Positions 35,906 to 43,636 of a stretch of 64,000 nt of DNA are shown one piece after another (the stretch's first letter is position 1; each line of letters opens with the position of its first letter). The notes beneath the pieces are model-generated. The model was not told the origin of the DNA. It made no database searches and saw nothing but the letters and a program-made list of their open reading frames with translations. The position numbers were made by a program, and so were the translations under genes. The DNA is from Candidatus Latescibacterota bacterium (GTDB lineage Bacteria; JAAXHH01): assembly GCA_022821085.1 (NCBI GenBank), contig JAJEEG010000002.1, positions 437,180 to 501,179 on the forward strand, in the 5' to 3' direction.

Positions 35906-36307
35906 ATGGCCATCATCGAGGACGTGAACGGCGTGCTCAGCCGGATCAACGATATGGATCTGCATATCCGCATCGTCAAGGGCAAGGAATCGAAATCCAT
36001 CAAATACGACAGCGATCCGGCCATCGAGATCAACTGGGCGGTCGCGAACGACTGGGACGGCATACCCGAAGAGATCGGATTCTGGATCATCTTCACAAAG
36101 GATTGGGTGTTTGACGATACGCAGAAGTTTTACGACATTATATTCAACACGGTCCGGGGGAACCTGAACCTTCGAAGATGGATAAAACTGGAACCCATTT
36201 TCAGCAACGAACATCTGCTCGAAGGAAAGTTTTACATCGTGGCGATCGTCGCGGATGTGCTGATGAATGACGAGGTACGCCGGCAGGCTGTCGAGCACAG
36301 ACAGTGA
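35906..36307 (+). CDS. soluble protein of unknown function
   Basis: 133 aa, acidic and tryptophan-rich, with no signal peptide or membrane segment. GGGAG lies about 10 bases before the ATG. Alternating beta-strand-like stretches (IEINWAVANDWDGIPEEIGFWIIF, given in part) suggest a small alpha/beta fold. It is followed by the octahaem cytochrome gene after 18 bases. No family was recognised and no cofactor motif is present. Confidence 0.6.
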   Translation: MAIIEDVNGVLSRINDMDLHIRIVKGKESKSIKYDSDPAIEINWAVANDWDGIPEEIGFWIIFTKDWVFDDTQKFYDIIFNTVRGNLNLRRWIKLEPIFSNEHLLEGKFYIVAIVADVLMNDEVRRQAVEHRQ

Positions 36308-36325
36308 CATTCCGTGAGGTACAAG

Positions 36326-37705
36326 ATGGACAGGAAACCCGGTGGCCTGACGCTTCTGTTTTCCGTGAGATGCGTCCTTGTTAAATCCGGATTCCGCGTT
36401 ATCCTTCGCCGCATCGCCCTGTCTTGCTTCATACGTACGCACTTCGTACTTTCGCTCTTTGTTTTATCGCTCACAGCTTGCGGCCCTTCCACCGAACAGC
36501 CTGTTTCCACGTCCGATTGCGTGACCTGCCACCAGGACGCCACCCCCGGCATCGTCACGGACTGGGCACTCAGCACCCACAGCACAAGCGGCGTGGACTG
36601 CGTCATGTGTCACGGCGGCGACCACCGCACGGAGGAGGACGTGGCCCTGGCCGGCGTGGCGACGCCCGACGTGTGCGCCACGTGCCATCCCATCCAGGTG
36701 GAACAGTTTGCCGGGGGCAAGCACGCCCTCGCCTGGACCAGCATGAACGCCATGCCGACGACCCACTTCCTGCCCATGGCCCTGACCGAGGGCATGAAGG
36801 GTTGCGGCGGATGCCACCGTATCGGCCTCAAGACCGAAGAGGAAATCAAGACGATCAAGGCGCAGGACGGGCTGTTCGGCCTTTCGTCCTGCGACGTCTG
36901 CCATACCCGCCATCTCTTCTCGGTGAAGGAGGCCCGGGAGCCCCAGGCGTGCAGGACGTGCCACATGGGTTTCGACCATCCCCAGTGGGAGATGTACGCG
37001 TCGTCCAAGCACGGCGTGCGGCACCTGCTCAAGCAGAACGGCACGCTGCCGGAGCACGCCCAGGCGCCGACGTGCCAGACCTGTCACATGCCCGAGGGAG
37101 ACCACGGAGTCCGTACCGCGTGGGGGTTCCTGGCCGTCCGGCTGCCCCTGCCGGAAGACCCGCAGTGGGCGGAGGACCGGACAATCATCCTCCAGGCGCT
37201 CGGTGTATTGGACCCGGAGGGCAACCCCACGCCTCGCCTGGAGGTGGTCAGGCAGGCCGACGTGGCCAGGCTGACGCAGGAAGACTGGCAGCGGGAGCGC
37301 GACCGCATGACCGGCATCTGCGAGCAGTGCCATTCGGGCAATCTCGTGCGGGCGGAACTCGAAAAGGGCGACGAGATGATCCGCGAGACCGACCGGCTCC
37401 TGGCCGAAGCCATCCGCATCGTCGCCGCACTGTACCGGGACGGGATACTGGCCCGTCCGGAACACTATGTATACGACTATCCCGACCTGCTGGCGTTCCA
37501 CGACGCGCCTTCGAGGATCGAGCAGCGGCTCTTCAGGATGCACCTGGAACACCGCATGCGGGCGTTCCAGGGGACCTTCCACAACAATCCGGATTACGCG
37601 CTGTGGTACGGCTGGAGCGAAATGGTGCAGGACCTGGCCGAGATCCGGGAGATGGCCCGGGAACTTCGTGAAGACGCCTCGCAGCGGGAAACGGAGCCGA
37701 ACTAG
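36326..37705 (+). CDS. octahaem c-type cytochrome lipoprotein, HAO-like
   Basis: 459 aa from the ATG at 36326 (GAGG six bases upstream; a GTG at 36314 is also in frame). A hydrophobic segment ends in the lipobox LTAC (C52), so the protein is probably an envelope lipoprotein; the long N-terminus hints that the true start may be further in. Eight CXXCH haem sites are present (CVTCH, CVMCH, CATCH, CGGCH, CDVCH, CRTCH, CQTCH, CEQCH), followed by a helical C-terminus (NNPDYALWYGWSEMVQDL) typical of the hydroxylamine oxidoreductase/octahaem cytochrome group. Such proteins oxidise hydroxylamine or reduce nitrite or related N- or S-compounds. The reaction here is not determined. The next gene is its likely quinol partner, and maturation would use the Ccm system. 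Confidence 0.88.
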   Translation: MDRKPGGLTLLFSVRCVLVKSGFRVILRRIALSCFIRTHFVLSLFVLSLTACGPSTEQPVSTSDCVTCHQDATPGIVTDWALSTHSTSGVDCVMCHGGDHRTEEDVALAGVATPDVCATCHPIQVEQFAGGKHALAWTSMNAMPTTHFLPMALTEGMKGCGGCHRIGLKTEEEIKTIKAQDGLFGLSSCDVCHTRHLFSVKEAREPQACRTCHMGFDHPQWEMYASSKHGVRHLLKQNGTLPEHAQAPTCQTCHMPEGDHGVRTAWGFLAVRLPLPEDPQWAEDRTIILQALGVLDPEGNPTPRLEVVRQADVARLTQEDWQRERDRMTGICEQCHSGNLVRAELEKGDEMIRETDRLLAEAIRIVAALYRDGILARPEHYVYDYPDLLAFHDAPSRIEQRLFRMHLEHRMRAFQGTFHNNPDYALWYGWSEMVQDLAEIREMARELREDASQRETEPN

Positions 37706-37740
37706 ATGGCCGGCGCGCCCCGGGACAGGAGCCGAACCGA

Positions 37741-38367
37741 GTGGCCGGATTGACCGGATTTACCGTCAGTCTCATCTTCCTGGCGGCCGTCACGCTCGCC
37801 ATGATCGTGGTGGTCCTGAGGCGGCCCGAACTTACCGCCTCGGCCGGCGGCATGATATTCGCCTTTTTCACGTTTTTCGTGCTGCCCGGCGTGGCGCTGC
37901 TCGGTGGGTCCGTTCAGCACTACGAGCAGGCCAAGTCGACCGAGTTCTGCGTCTCCTGCCACATCAACCAGCCCTTCAGAGAGAGCCTGTATATCGACGA
38001 CGGACGGTTTCTGCCCGCCGCCCATTTTCAGAACAAGCGGATCCCCGCCGACCGCGCCTGCTACGCCTGCCATTCCGACTACACCATGTTCGGGGACGTG
38101 GACGACAAGATCCGGGGCGTGCGGCACGTCTGGCACAACGTCTGGGGGACCTGGTCGGAGCCTGTCGCGCTATACGAGCCTTTCGAGAACACTGCCTGTC
38201 TCGAATGTCACGCGGGCGCGCGGTCGTACGAGGAGCATCCGGACCACCAACCATATCTGCGTGAGCTCATTGACGGTTCCAGGTCATGCGTAATGTGCCA
38301 CAACCTCGTGCACGAGGTGGACAAGCTGGATCGGTTCGGCAGATGGGAACCGGAGGCGGGAGAGTGA
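37741..38367 (+). CDS. membrane tetrahaem cytochrome, NapC/NirT-like
   Basis: 208 aa, GTG start with AGGAG about 10 bases upstream. Two N-terminal membrane helices (about 5-25 and 35-55) are followed by four CXXCH motifs (CVSCH, CYACH, CLECH, CVMCH). NapC/NirT/NrfH proteins move electrons from quinol to periplasmic reductases. It lies 35 bases after the octahaem gene, a common pairing for HAO-like or nitrite-reducing complexes. Two helices rather than the usual one set it apart from classical NrfH. Confidence 0.86.
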   Translation: MAGLTGFTVSLIFLAAVTLAMIVVVLRRPELTASAGGMIFAFFTFFVLPGVALLGGSVQHYEQAKSTEFCVSCHINQPFRESLYIDDGRFLPAAHFQNKRIPADRACYACHSDYTMFGDVDDKIRGVRHVWHNVWGTWSEPVALYEPFENTACLECHAGARSYEEHPDHQPYLRELIDGSRSCVMCHNLVHEVDKLDRFGRWEPEAGE

Positions 38368-38412
38368 TCGGTATGCGGGAGAGTGAGCGGCATGCGGGAA
38401 AGTGAGCGGCAT
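38356..38412. repeat. 19-bp tandem repeat, three copies, spanning a stop and a start codon
   Basis: Units of the GCGGGAGAGTGAGCGGCAT type lie at 38356-38374, 38375-38393 and 38394-38412, with one to three differences. The first unit contains the stop codon of the tetrahaem cytochrome and the last contains the start of the next gene, so the duplication has extended the intergenic gap. Each copy also carries a GGGAG-like ribosome-binding sequence. Confidence 0.9.
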
Positions 38413-38623
38413 GAATGAAAGGGGAAGGTCCGGCCGGGAGAAGAGACTTGCCGGACGTTTATTCCTGGCGGGCGGGCTGATCATCGCGGGCCTGGCCGTG
38501 GAAGCGGCAACCCTGTTCTGGAACCATCCGGTTTCGATGACCTTGTTCCTGTGCCTGGGTGCCGTGCTCGTCCTCGCGGGCATGGCGGTCTTTCTATGGT
38601 CCGTCGTCAGCGGCCGCGGATGA
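38411..38623 (+). CDS. small two-helix membrane protein
   Basis: 70 aa from the ATG at 38411 (an in-frame GTG at 38402 adds three residues). A basic N-terminus is followed by two membrane helices (about 17-34 and 42-66). The ribosome-binding sequence is within the 19-bp repeat. Its position behind two cytochrome genes suggests a small accessory subunit, but no family was recognised. Confidence 0.55.
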   Translation: MNERGRSGREKRLAGRLFLAGGLIIAGLAVEAATLFWNHPVSMTLFLCLGAVLVLAGMAVFLWSVVSGRG

Positions 38624-38633
38624 CGCGCGGATG

Positions 38634-39365
38634 CTATTCACCGGTGCCGGCTTCCTCGAGCGGATGCAGATCGATCGGCGTGAGCACGCCGTGAAAACCG
38701 TACTTGATGCCCGACCGGTCTCCTTTGCCGGGAGGGAAGTATTCTTCGATGAGCGCGAGCAGCCGGCGGTTGAATTCGGCGGCCTGGGCTTCGGAAAGCC
38801 GCGCGCGGTTGTGGTTGACGGACGCCTGGAACGACGGCCCGAACATCCCCTCGGCCGCTTCGCGAAAGGCCTGGTTGAACTGGCCGGCCACGTCCGCAGG
38901 GATGGCCGGATCCGCGGTGGAGGCCGGATCCACGGTGGAAGCCGGATCCGCGGTGGGGGCCTCATCTCCCGGACCGGTCCCTTCCCCCGGGGTAGCCACC
39001 TCGCCCCGGTTCGCATCCCCCGGCTCCACTCGAAACCGCACAACAGGCGCCACGGGCACGCATCTCCAGTTTCTGCGATCATCGCCGGCGTCCTCAAACG
39101 TCACGATGCCCGTCTCCGCCAGCCGTCGCACGTGGTACAGCACCCGGGCATCCGTAACGTCCAGGGTCTCGGAGATCTCCGTCACCGTCTTGCCTTTTCC
39201 AAGGATCTCGAGCACCCGCAGGCGAAGGGGATCGGTGAGCACGTCGGCGCGTTCGTCCTCGATGACGATTTTTGCGTTCTTGGGGTCGGTTTCCGCTCTG
39301 TCGGGGTCGGTTCCCGCGCTATCGGACTCGTCGACTGAGAAGGTGATTTCACGCCACCTGGTCAT
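38634..39365 (-). CDS. winged-helix (ArsR-like) transcription regulator
   Basis: 243 aa. The N-terminal winged helix (about 30-100) contains LTDPLRLRVLEILGKGKTVTEISETLDVTDARVLYHVRRL, typical of ArsR-type repressors without a visible metal site. A Gly/Ala/Pro/Ser/Asp linker (about 118-150) with an 18-bp DNA repeat precedes a helical C-terminal domain (about 150-240) that could bind a ligand. It overlaps the end of the AAA ATPase gene by 4 bases (ATGA), so the two are co-translated. Its targets may be this operon or the divergent cytochrome cluster. Confidence 0.82.
   Translation of the reverse strand: MTRWREITFSVDESDSAGTDPDRAETDPKNAKIVIEDERADVLTDPLRLRVLEILGKGKTVTEISETLDVTDARVLYHVRRLAETGIVTFEDAGDDRRNWRCVPVAPVVRFRVEPGDANRGEVATPGEGTGPGDEAPTADPASTVDPASTADPAIPADVAGQFNQAFREAAEGMFGPSFQASVNHNRARLSEAQAAEFNRRLLALIEEYFPPGKGDRSGIKYGFHGVLTPIDLHPLEEAGTGE
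38908..38961. repeat. 18-bp tandem repeat in the regulator gene
   Basis: Three copies of a GGATCCGCGGTGGAGGCC-type unit (38908-38925, 38926-38943, 38944-38961), differing at a few bases, encode an Ala-Ser-Thr-Val-Asp-Pro-type hexapeptide repeat on the minus strand. Confidence 0.9.
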
Positions 39366-40561
39366 TCGGGTTCTCCTTGATTGTCAGGCTGCAGGTCAAG
39401 GCGCGGTCTTTCGAGATCATGGCATATAAAACCCAAGTAGTTTTCGGGATGGACAACCTGGAAGAAACTGTGGGGATAAGCCTTGCGCCAGGCACCCGGC
39501 GCCCGGTTTGGCCTGGTGGACCATTTCATTTCCGTCGCGAGCAGTCGCCCGCCCCATTCCTCGACCAGGTCGATCTCCTGGCGGTCGTAGGTACGCAAGA
39601 AATAGCTTTCGGCCAGGCGGCCGTTGTACAGGTTGTACTTCATCCGCTCAACCAGGACGTAGCTTTCCCATAGAGACCCCACGTCGTCACGCATCGCCAA
39701 TGGGTTGAAGTTGTTGATCAGCCCGTTCCTGATGCCGTTGTCGTAGAAGTAGTACCTCCGGCTCTTGGTTATTTCCTTTCGCAGGTTGCGGCTGAAGCCG
39801 CGGCGGCTGTAGAGGATATAGGATTTTTCGAGCAGGTCCAGATAGCGATCCACGGTGTTCGCGCTCATGCCAAGCTGGGTGCCCAGTTCGGAAGTCGAAA
39901 CCTGTTGTCCGGTCTGGAAGGCTAGCATCTGCAGCAGTCTGGTAAGCCTGTCCGCATTACGAATGCCTCCCAACTGGAGTATGTCCTTAAAAAGATAGGA
40001 AACGATCAATTCCTTCAGATAGCGTTGGCGGTCTTCGTTCGAGTCCATGAGGACGACCTCAGGATACGATCCGTAGATCAACCGCTGTTCGAGATGGGCC
40101 CTGGTCTGGTGCGCTGACTCCCGTTCCTGGATTTCCAGTTGGGCCAGGGGCAGAAGCAGCAGGGTATGCTTGCGGCCGGTCAGGGGCTCGCCGGTTTGCC
40201 GGGCCAGGTCGAAGGAAGAAGAGCCCGTGGCGATGATCCGTAGCCCCTCGACGTGATCGGCCAACAGTTTGAGATTCAGCCCGATTTCCCGGATATGCTG
40301 CGCTTCGTCGATAATCAGTGTACGTCGCCGCCCGACGAAGGACGTCAGTTTGGCCAGGGATTGACTCTCCAGGTATTCCCGGACCACGATATCCTCCCCC
40401 GTCACGAGCAGGGCATCGGGGTCGTGTTTCCGAATGTAGCGCTTTATCAGCGTGGTCTTGCCCACCCTCCTGGGACCGTAAACCACGACGACTTTTCCCG
40501 GTGTAACCCGTTGAGCGAGACGGGCGAGTTGCGCTTGAGGAATGTATAAACCTGTCATCAT
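39362..40561 (-). CDS. AAA ATPase with DUF4143 domain
   Basis: 399 aa from the ATG at 40561. Walker A is GPRRVGKTT (residues 29-37) and Walker B is RTLIIDEAQHI. The C-terminal half has the DUF4143 fold with a winged-helix-like segment (QTGQQVSTSELGTQLGMSANTVDRYLDLLEKSYIL) and an endonuclease-like end. These ATPases are common, often mobile, and lack a clear physiological role. An AT-rich region upstream carries TTGATT and TAATTA 17 bases apart, a possible promoter very close to the start. It is co-translated with the winged-helix regulator, and divergent from lexA. Confidence 0.88.
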   Translation of the reverse strand: MMTGLYIPQAQLARLAQRVTPGKVVVVYGPRRVGKTTLIKRYIRKHDPDALLVTGEDIVVREYLESQSLAKLTSFVGRRRTLIIDEAQHIREIGLNLKLLADHVEGLRIIATGSSSFDLARQTGEPLTGRKHTLLLLPLAQLEIQERESAHQTRAHLEQRLIYGSYPEVVLMDSNEDRQRYLKELIVSYLFKDILQLGGIRNADRLTRLLQMLAFQTGQQVSTSELGTQLGMSANTVDRYLDLLEKSYILYSRRGFSRNLRKEITKSRRYYFYDNGIRNGLINNFNPLAMRDDVGSLWESYVLVERMKYNLYNGRLAESYFLRTYDRQEIDLVEEWGGRLLATEMKWSTRPNRAPGAWRKAYPHSFFQVVHPENYLGFICHDLERPRLDLQPDNQGEPE

Positions 40562-40692
40562 ATTGATATAATTAGTGTTAATTGTGTCAGTAATCAAGGG
40601 ATATTTTTGATAAGATGTCTTTATGGAAATCTGCAACGCGATTCTGTGACCGCCTTGATGGCTGTCTGAAATTCAATTTTCCTTAAAACTGC

Positions 40693-40717
40693 TTGACATA
40701 ACAGACAAATGTCTGTT
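40693..40717 (+). promoter_or_regulatory. candidate LexA operator and promoter of the mutasome cassette
   Basis: TTGACA (40693-40698) is followed at once by a perfect inverted repeat, AACAGACA-AA-TGTCTGTT (40700-40717), in the spacer of the promoter. It lies 160 bases before lexA, the first gene of the cassette, as expected for self-repression. It differs from the known LexA boxes of Gram-positive, alpha- and gammaproteobacterial LexA proteins. The -10 element is not clear. Confidence 0.65.
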
Positions 40718-40759
40718 TTTTGGATTTTCAGGCGCGCGTTTTGGTGCGCCGCTCTGTTG

Positions 40760-40793
40760 CGCCGGCCCGTTTCGCCGGCCCGTTTCGCCGGCC
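40760..40793 (+). repeat. 13-bp tandem repeat in the lexA leader
   Basis: CGCCGGCCCGTTT at 40760-40772 and 40773-40785, and a partial copy at 40786-40793, sit between the candidate operator and lexA. Related CGCCGGCCCGT sequence recurs at about 40816. The rest of the 316-base gap to the ATPase gene is AT-rich with no gene. Confidence 0.8.
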
Positions 40794-40877
40794 TATCCGC
40801 GTTGGTCCAATTCGCCGGCCCGTAACGCCGTCCATGTCATCGGCACGTTTCACCATCTCCGTCCCTGGGAGACCATC

Positions 40878-41492
40878 ATGGCCTATACATCGCCTGGGAA
40901 GACCAGGGAGAAGATCTACGATTTCGTGCGGGAGCGGATCTTGAGCGGGACCCCGCCCACGACCCGGGACGTGCAGCGCGCATTCGGGTTCCGTGCGGTC
41001 CAGTCCGCCCGCCAGCACCTGGAGAAGCTGGTGTTCGAGGGGAAACTCGCCAAGGTGGACGGCAGGTCCCGGGGTTACCGGCTGCCGGAGTTCGGCAAGG
41101 CCGTCCCGCCCCAGTTGATCGCCATGCTGGGGCGTGTGCAGGCGGGCGAACTGACCGAGGCCATGGAGGACCCGCCGGAATACATCATGGTGCAGACGCG
41201 TTTCGACGACGATGAACTCTTCGCCCTGACCGTGGAGGGGGAGAGCATGCTTCATGCCGGCATCCTGCCGGGAGACGTGGTGATCGTGCGCCGGCAGCCG
41301 ACGGCCAGTCCGGGGGACATCGTGGTGGCCCTGGTGGGCGACGAGGCGACGGTCAAGCGGTACCGGGAGCGGGACGGCCGCGTCGAGCTGCATCCGGAGA
41401 ACGAGGCCTTCGACCCGATCATCCCCCGGGAGGACGGCGCGCCCTTTTCGCTGCTGGGCAAGGTCATCGAGATACGGCGGAGCGTTGAGTAG
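40878..41492 (+). CDS. lexA: LexA-family SOS repressor
   Basis: 204 aa. An N-terminal winged helix (1-72) is followed by the auto-cleavage site A89-G90 (GRVQAGEL) and the catalytic dyad S123 (GESML) and K160 (EATVKRY). Self-cleavage stimulated by RecA filaments would release the cassette. The DNA-binding helix sequence (TTRDVQRAFGFRAVQSARQHL) differs from E. coli LexA, matching an unusual operator. It is followed by imuA, imuB and dnaE2 in one direction, as in many bacteria with a LexA-linked mutasome. It may be a dedicated rather than the global repressor. Confidence 0.94.
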   Translation: MAYTSPGKTREKIYDFVRERILSGTPPTTRDVQRAFGFRAVQSARQHLEKLVFEGKLAKVDGRSRGYRLPEFGKAVPPQLIAMLGRVQAGELTEAMEDPPEYIMVQTRFDDDELFALTVEGESMLHAGILPGDVVIVRRQPTASPGDIVVALVGDEATVKRYRERDGRVELHPENEAFDPIIPREDGAPFSLLGKVIEIRRSVE

Positions 41493-41565
41493 GACGGCCA
41501 GTCCGGCGCGCCGAGTAACCCATCGAACACATCGAATAGCACATCGCACAACCGAAGGAATCATC

Positions 41566-42201
41566 ATGTCGTCCCTGCAGGACCGGGATCTGCAGGATCT
41601 CGAACCCTATTTCACGCGGATGCCCGCCGGAAAGCGGGAGGAGCGGCCGCGCTGGTCGCGGTCGCAGTTGGCCGGGCGCCTCTGCGAGCTCTCGTCCGTC
41701 CCCGGGGCCGCCCTGCTGACGGCCGCCTTCCGGCTGGTGCTGGACGCCCAGCTCGAGGGCGAGCCGGCGGCCTGGATCACGGCGACGCCGGACACCTTCT
41801 TCGCGCCGGACGCGGCGGAGAGCGGCGTGGACCTGGACGCCCTGGTGGTCATCCGCGTACCGGACGCGCGGGCCGCGGCGCGGGCGGCGGACCGGGTCCT
41901 GCGTTCGGGCGGCTTCGGCCTGGTGGTGATGGACCTGCACGCCGATTCCAGGATCCCCGTGCCCCTGCAGGTGCGCCTGGCCCGGCAGGCGCGGGACCAC
42001 CATGCCGCCCTCCTGTGCCTGACCGCCAAGTCCCGCGAGGCGCCTTCGCTGGGGCCGATGGTCACCCTGAGGGGCCAGACCTCCTGCCGCCGCCTGGCGG
42101 TGGACCGTTTTCAATGCGAAATCGAAATCCTGAAGGACAAACGTCATGGACCGGGCTGGCGCCACACCGAAATCTGCCGCGGGCCGGACGGCCTGCATTA
42201 A
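41566..42201 (+). CDS. imuA: ImuA, RecA-like mutasome component
   Basis: 211 aa from the ATG at 41566 (AAGGA upstream). The RecA-like core (GAALLTAAFRLVLDAQLEGE, then DLDALVVIRVP and LVVMDLH) and position between lexA and imuB identify it as ImuA (SulA/RecA-like). The Walker A motif is not canonical, as is usual for ImuA. It takes part in damage-induced translesion synthesis with ImuB and DnaE2. Its 3' end overlaps imuB by 56 bases. Confidence 0.86.
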   Translation: MSSLQDRDLQDLEPYFTRMPAGKREERPRWSRSQLAGRLCELSSVPGAALLTAAFRLVLDAQLEGEPAAWITATPDTFFAPDAAESGVDLDALVVIRVPDARAAARAADRVLRSGGFGLVVMDLHADSRIPVPLQVRLARQARDHHAALLCLTAKSREAPSLGPMVTLRGQTSCRRLAVDRFQCEIEILKDKRHGPGWRHTEICRGPDGLH

Positions 42202-43636
42202 CATCCGGGCGCTGCCGCTTCGGCTCCTGCTGAGGAGCCATCCGCAGTGGCGGGAACGGCCGGTGGCGGTGGTGGAAGAAGAAAAGCCCCTGAGTCCCAT
42301 CCTGTGGCTCAACGCCGCGGCCGTTAAGGGCGGGATCCGGCCGGGCATGAAATACGCCGCGGCCCTCTCCCTGGACCGCGGCCTGTGCGCCGGGACGGTT
42401 TCGGAGGAGGAGGTCGGGGCGGCGGTCCGGCAGGTCCACGGCGCGCTGGACCGTTTCAGCCCCCGGGTGGAGCCGAGCGGGGAGGAACCGGGGATCTTCT
42501 GGGTGGACGCGGGGGGACTGGACCGGCTCTACGCGTCGCTGGAGGACTGGGCCGGGCAGATGCACGCCGCCCTCTCCGGGCTGGAACTGCCGGCGAGCAT
42601 CGCGGTCGGTTTCGGCCGCTTCGGCACCTATGCCGTCGCCAAGGCGAGGGACGCGGTGACCGTGCTCCCCACCATGGCGGCCGAGGAAGCCGAGAGCCGA
42701 AAGGTGCGGCTGCTCGATCTGCAACTCGAGCCGAAGCTGCGGGAACGGCTGGACAAGCTGGCCGTGTATACCGTGGGGGATTTCCTGGCCCTTCCCGGGG
42801 AGCGGATCGCCCGGCATCTCGGCGGGCAGGCCCGGGCGCTCTACCGCTTCGCGGCGGGAGACCGGTCCCTGCCCCTTCAGCCGCGGGGCCTTTCCGAACC
42901 GCTCCGCGCCCGGATGGAACTGGACGCGAACGAATCGGACGCCCGGGGCCTCCGGTTCCGGGTGTCCCAGCTACTGGCGCCCCTGCTGAAGGCCGCGGGA
43001 GAAAGATACCAGGCGGCCGCCGCCCTCCGGCTGGCGTTCCGGCAGGAGAACGGCACGCGCCATCGCTGCCGGGTCCAGGCGGCCGAACCGACGCTGGATG
43101 CCAGGGTCCTGCTGGAACTGGTGGGCCTGCGCCTGGAAACGATTTCCTTCCCCTTCCCCCCGGTGGAGCTGGTCCTCGAGGTGGAGGGCGTGGGCGTCAC
43201 CGCCGACAAGCTGAACCTGCTGCAGGAGAACCCGGACCGCGACAGGGGATCGGCCATGCGGGCCCTGGCGCGGGTCCGGGCCGAGTTCGGGCCCGGTTCG
43301 GTCCTCACGGCGCAACTGGCGTCGGGACATCTCCCGGAAGCCCGTTTCGGGTGGCAGCCCTTCGGCAAGCTCTCCGCGGCCACCCCCCGACCGGTGGCCG
43401 TGCGCGCCCTGGTGCGCCGCGCCCACGCCCGTCCCCGGCTCCTGGAAGGCCAGCCCGTGAACTGGCAGGCGCCTTCGGGCCCCGGCCCGCCCCCGGAACA
43501 CCTGGTCAGCGGCGGATGGTGGGTCCGGGAAATCCGGAGGGACTACCGTTTCGTCGACACCGCGCGGGGCGAAACCCTCTGGATCTACTACGACCACGGG
43601 AGCGGCCGCTGGTACGTCCAGGGCCGGGTGGAATGA
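42146..43636 (+). CDS. imuB: ImuB, catalytically inactive Y-family polymerase-like protein
   Basis: 496 aa. The Y-family fold is present (finger, palm and little-finger regions to ~360), but the N-terminal [15 protein letters not shown] segment lacks the catalytic Asp of active Y-family polymerases, as is normal for ImuB. ImuB links DnaE2 to the beta clamp. The C-terminal ~60 residues (about 430-496) end with [22 protein letters not shown], the characteristic ImuB tail. It starts inside imuA and its stop overlaps the dnaE2 start (ATGA), so expression is tightly coupled. Confidence 0.92.
   Translation: MDRAGATPKSAAGRTACINIRALPLRLLLRSHPQWRERPVAVVEEEKPLSPILWLNAAAVKGGIRPGMKYAAALSLDRGLCAGTVSEEEVGAAVRQVHGALDRFSPRVEPSGEEPGIFWVDAGGLDRLYASLEDWAGQMHAALSGLELPASIAVGFGRFGTYAVAKARDAVTVLPTMAAEEAESRKVRLLDLQLEPKLRERLDKLAVYTVGDFLALPGERIARHLGGQARALYRFAAGDRSLPLQPRGLSEPLRARMELDANESDARGLRFRVSQLLAPLLKAAGERYQAAAALRLAFRQENGTRHRCRVQAAEPTLDARVLLELVGLRLETISFPFPPVELVLEVEGVGVTADKLNLLQENPDRDRGSAMRALARVRAEFGPGSVLTAQLASGHLPEARFGWQPFGKLSAATPRPVAVRALVRRAHARPRLLEGQPVNWQAPSGPGPPPEHLVSGGWWVREIRRDYRFVDTARGETLWIYYDHGSGRWYVQGRVE

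Noticed and set aside
38634-40561. Mobile element with AAA ATPase as transposition helper
   Set aside because: No transposase, terminal inverted repeats or target duplication were found at either end.
40720-40944. TTG-started 74-codon frame before lexA
   Set aside because: It covers the 13-bp repeats, overlaps lexA in another frame, and is Arg/Pro-rich with no ribosome-binding sequence.
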